From the NCBI GenBank assembly GCA_022836615.1, contig MU405338.1, positions 53,777-117,776 of the forward strand: 64,000 nt of DNA. Reading direction: 5' to 3'. This DNA is from Annulohypoxylon bovei var. microspora. Its lineage: Eukaryota > Ascomycota > Sordariomycetes > Xylariales > Hypoxylaceae. This document shows, one piece after another, positions 59,701 to 64,000 of this stretch (positions are counted from its first letter, which is position 1; the number at the start of each line of letters is the position of its first letter). The notes under the pieces were generated by a model, which made no database searches, was not told where the DNA came from, and saw only the letters and a program-made list of their open reading frames with translations. Made by a program: the position numbers and the translations under genes.

Positions 59701-62700
59701 TTAAGAAATAAAAAATTTATTTTTTAAAAAGCTTTAATAAATTTATTAAATCGAATATAAAAGTTAATGAAAAAAAGTAAAAAAAAAAATTAACATAAGT
59801 TTCATAAAGGTTAATTTTAATTTACTTTAAATAAATTATTCGATTTTTATTATTATTAATAATTAATTCCTTTATTTTTTTTTTCTTTTAAAAAGACATT
59901 AATTAATGGGATTTTTTAACACGCGTTATATATTTATATATTAAACCACTTTAAAAGTGATTAATTAAATGCATCGTTTCGAAATAAGTTTTTTTAATTA
60001 ATTAAATAATAGATTTTAACTTTCGAAATAATTTATTCGCGAAAAAATAATTTTCGATAAAATTTAATTTTTCGAAAACGAAAAGCTTATTAAAAATTAA
60101 TTCTCGCACATAAATTAAATAAATAAATAAAAATAATTATTTAAGGTAATTATGTAATTAACTTAACACACGTAAAAAAGACCCTTAATTTAAGTGATTA
60201 AGCAACCCTCGAAAAGGTGATTAAAGCGTTAAAAAAGTAATTACGGGTGGTTATGGGTGGTTAAACGGGTGGTAAAATGGGTGGTTTATCGGGGGGGTTT
60301 AATAAATGGTTACATAAGTGGCTTAAAAGGTGGTTAAATGGGAAGATTAAATAAAAGGTAGCTTAATAAAGGTTATACGGCCCACGGGTGGCTTAACGGG
60401 TGGTTAAATTAAAGGTTAAGCCGGTAAAAGGCTTGGCGGATAGCTTAAAGGTTCGATAAAAGGTGGCTTAAAAGGTGGCTTAAGGGATGGTTTAAGGAGT
60501 GGCTCAAAGGAAGCTAATGGTAAGTAATTTCGTTTTATAAAAAAAAAAATAAAAGTAAAAAATCGGGGAATCGAATTATTAACCTTTAATTAAACTTAAA
60601 ATATTATGCTACCCGAATAAATGGCTTTACATTAAAAATAATTAAATATATCCTTATCCTTTAACTTATATTAAAGTTGTTTATTTTTAATAAAAAAACG
60701 TTTTTAAAATTATAATTTAAAAAAAATTAATTAAGAAAAATGAATAAATGGATGTAATATAACTTTACATTATTTTAATAATTATTTTTATTTTAAATTA
60801 AAGCTTTTTTACACCGATTACATATATTTAAAAACTAATTTATAAAAATTAATATTAAACTTACATTATTAAATAATTATTATTTATTAATATATGTTTA
60901 TAACATTATTTATAAATAATAAAATTAAAAAAACTTACTTTATTTTATTACTTAATAATGAATTTAAATTAATGGATAATATTTATTAAAATTTAATGCT
61001 TATAATTATTTATATGCATAATTATAAATTTAATTATTTTTTTTTAATATTTATAATTTTTTCTTTAATTAATTTATTAACTTTATTAATTATAATGTTA
61101 TTTTTATTATTTACTTTAATAACTTTAATTTAAAGTGTTAAAACATCGTAACCATATTTTAAATTTAATTTCGACGTTTCTTTTATATCGTTAATTTCTT
61201 TAATTAAAAAATAAAATAAAAAAGCTTAATTTATTAAATATAATAATTTTATTTTTATTTTTATAATTATTACATAAATCCCATTTATTTTCACTTATTT
61301 TAATGCTATTTAATTTATTTATGATTCTTAATTAATTATTAATGCTTATATTTTTTATAATATAAAATATAAACGTTAATAAAATGAAGTTATTTATGTA
61401 ATAAAAAATTTTAAACCATGGGCTTTTAAAATATTATCTTAAAATAACTTTAACATTAACCAAAGTTAATAAATACTTTTAATCATATCATTATTAATAA
61501 TTTAAAAATAAATTAAACAAAAAATTATACTTTATAATTTATAATAATTAATTATAATTATGTTAAAATATATAATGTATAAATTAAAAATCCGGAACTT
61601 ATTTTTATATAAAATAATTAAATTAATTATTCTTTTATAAGTTATATTTATTTTTTTCCATAAACCTTATCTTTTAATTTAAATATTAAAGCATTAAAGT
61701 TTATGTTTAATTATAATTTCTTTATTAAACTTTAATACTTCTTTAATTAAAGCGAAAGGTTATTATTAAATTTTTTAAAAAAAAGCTTATATCTTTTTTA
61801 TATATTTATCCTTTTTAATGATTTTATAATGAAAAGATACGAATAAATATTAAATAAAAAAAAAATAAATTTAAGGAAAATTAATATGTATATTATATAA
61901 ATAAAATTATTAGATAATTTAAGTAAAAATATATTAATTATGTGGAATATAAATTAAACATTTTATTAAAACATTTTTCTTTATATATTATTATATTAAG
62001 TGAAAACATACAAATAATTGTAAAAATATCTTCGTTATAAAATTCTTTATTACAATATAAGGACATTAATTTTCTTAAAAAAATATTAATTAAAATTAAC
62101 TTATAAGCTTAAATAATACAATTAATAAAAAAAAAAAAAACTTTAATTATATTTTAAAATGATTTAAAACCATTAATTTTTATATAATAAAATATTTCCG
62201 CAACGTTATATGTAACTTAAGAAATTAATTTTAAACCTTAATTACTTATAAAATATATTATTAAGTAAGATTTTAACGAAGATAATAGCATTATAATAAC
62301 ATTATTTATAAGCAAGGAAATTTATTTAAAATTAAATAAGTTTTTTATTTTATTTTTATTTAAAAAGAAATAATGTGGATTTAAATAAATTAATTAAATA
62401 CTTAATAATTCAAAGCCGTTAATGTAATTAAACATGTTATAACATAAAGATAAAAAGGAATAAAATTATAGATAATTTTAACGATAAACCTTTATTATTA
62501 ATTAAATAATATATGCTTTTATAAAAATATAATAATATATAAATTATTTTCTTAATTTATTTAATTAAAATATTTCTTTATTATGTTATATAATGTTAAT
62601 AAGCGAAGTATATAAATATGTACATAATTATAAATAAAAAGAAATTTTTAAATCATTATTTTAATAATATTATATTTATAAATTTTAATAATGGCTCAAG

Positions 62701-64000
62701 TTTAAACGCAACTTTTTTAATTTATTAAAATTTATATTAATAAGTTATCTTTATGCATATACTATAATACCAAAGAAAAAAATCATAATTATAATTAATA
62801 ATTTATATAATAAAAATTAACATTAATATTAAAAATGAAAAAAATGCTTTTTAAAAGCATCGTAATATTATTTAAAAGTTTTTATTAAAAAATTTAAATG
62901 GTTATTACTCACGGTATTATTATTAAAACTAAGGTTAAAAGAAAATAATAATAAGGGTATATATAAATTTAAGCTATTAAATTAAATAAATTTTATCGGT
63001 TTAAATTCCTTTTCGTTTATATCGATATTATTATTATCTTTTTCCTTTTTTTTATTAATTAAATATACCATTCGTTTCTTTTTAATAAAATATTTTTAAC
63101 GGCATTTTTCTTCGTTAATTTTACTTTAAAAATACTTTTTATTAACCTTAATAAATGATAATAATATTTTTATAATTTAAATAATTAAATTAATATACTT
63201 TATTATAATTTTCAAATTAACATTAAAAGTTATTAATTCCTATATTAAAAGTTTAAATAAATTACGTTTAATTTAAAAAATATGGAATGTATTATTTTAA
63301 AATATAAATTAAGTAAAACATATAAATAAAAATTCATAAAAAATATTATAAAAATTATATAATTTTTGGTTATAATATAATACATATTATTTAAAGAAAT
63401 AATATAACCACGAATAAAAGATATGTAATATTAACTTATATTTATTACCGATATGTTTTAAAAATATAAGTAACTTCGTTTAATTAAATATATAATAAAC
63501 GTTAAAACGAAGTAACATTTTATTAATTAAGTTATTTAACGTTATTTAAATAAATAAATTAAAAGAATATTATGTTATATTATTTATAAAAAATTAATTT
63601 TTTATAAAGCAAAGAATAATATAAGTTTATTAATTTTTATAAAATACTTATATAATATAATAATATTTGTCGCATATAACAATAGTTTTACCGTTAAGTT
63701 ATAACAGAATTTAAGCTTTATACCATAAAACGAAAAAGATTTTAATATTTTTTTAAATTTTAAATAAACCGTTATAAAAAAATACCTAATTATTAAAATT
63801 TAATGTAATAAGGTATTAAATTATTATATAATTAATAATTATTTAACTTAATAAATTATATTAAGTTTATAATTTAAACATATAAGAATAAAGAAATAAT
63901 AAAATTTCTTGTAAAAAATATAATTAAAAAGGTAAGCAATGGGAAAAACATTTACATCGGAATTTTTTATTAAATATAAATAATTTATTTTATTTTTATT
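56743..64000. other. AT-rich, RIP-type degenerate DNA to the window end
   Basis: 7.3 kb of A/T-dominated sequence without readable genes. The only clear exception is the G-rich repeat at 60,230-60,520. Confidence 0.75.
60230..60520. repeat. decayed GGTGGTTAAA / GGTGGCTTAAAA minisatellite
   Basis: Many imperfect 10-13 bp units of GGTGGTTAAAC, GGTGGCTTAAAA and GGTGGCTTAAGG. They resemble the units at 40,921-40,992 and 42,868-42,935 with C-to-T/G-to-A changes. A GGGGAATCGAAT motif just beyond (about 60,565) is the reverse complement of the box-B-like text seen at 40.49 kb. Confidence 0.6.

Noticed and set aside
31881..64000. Mitochondrial DNA insertion as the explanation for the AT richness
   Set aside because: No mitochondrial gene or rRNA text is readable, and repeat copies differ by directional transitions, which fits RIP of transposons better.

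Overview
The window comes from a filamentous ascomycete (Pezizomycotina, probably a Sordariomycete). Genes carry short 53-171 bp introns with GT/AG ends and CTAAC/CTGAT-like branch points. They encode a fungal ABCC transporter, two fungal P450s, a fungal terpene cyclase and an FSH-type hydrolase. Nearly half the window is extremely AT-rich DNA in which repeat copies differ almost only by C-to-T/G-to-A transitions, the footprint of repeat-induced point mutation (RIP).

Positions 1-31,400 are the gene-bearing part. In order: an HSL-type alpha/beta hydrolase (minus, 3' end cut by the window); a full-length five-exon ABCC transporter (plus); a small CCCH zinc-finger protein (plus); a five-exon P450 of the ent-kaurene-oxidase-like type (minus); a capsular-polysaccharide-synthesis-type glycosyltransferase (plus); a class I terpene cyclase with DDEID and NSE metal-binding motifs (minus); an isolated FSH1-family hydrolase (minus); a conserved fungal protein with a Q/Y/N-rich head (plus); and a CYP52-clan P450 (plus). 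P450, glycosyltransferase and terpene cyclase lie within 6 kb. Together with the transporter and hydrolase they look like a terpenoid biosynthetic cluster: scaffold formation, oxidation, possible sugar transfer or hydrolysis, and export. Cluster membership is inferred from position only.

At 24,483-25,703 a small, RIP-decayed LTR element lies between the genes. Its 218 bp LTRs, TG..CA ends, purine tract and flanking AATG duplication can all be read directly.

From about 31,880 to the end the sequence is an AT-rich RIP block broken by GC-richer islands. The island at 40.4-41.25 kb holds a 10-N assembly gap in G/C homopolymers, plus minisatellites. The one at 41.9-43.2 kb has minisatellites, degenerate telomere-like CCCTAA repeats and a 17 bp terminal inverted repeat pair. 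An LTR retroelement at 51,612-56,737 has 216 bp LTRs, an ATATA duplication, a gag-like reading frame broken by TAG codons, and one intact 377-codon ORF of unknown function. A ~1 kb hAT-like non-autonomous transposon occurs twice in opposite orientation (47,138-48,127 and 55,646-56,601), with TTATCTCAACGAG-type ends and 8 bp target duplications. The second copy sits inside the 3' LTR of the retroelement, and the 5' LTR preserves the empty site.

Exon boundaries were placed by eye from reading frames, splice signals and family conservation. No database search was run.
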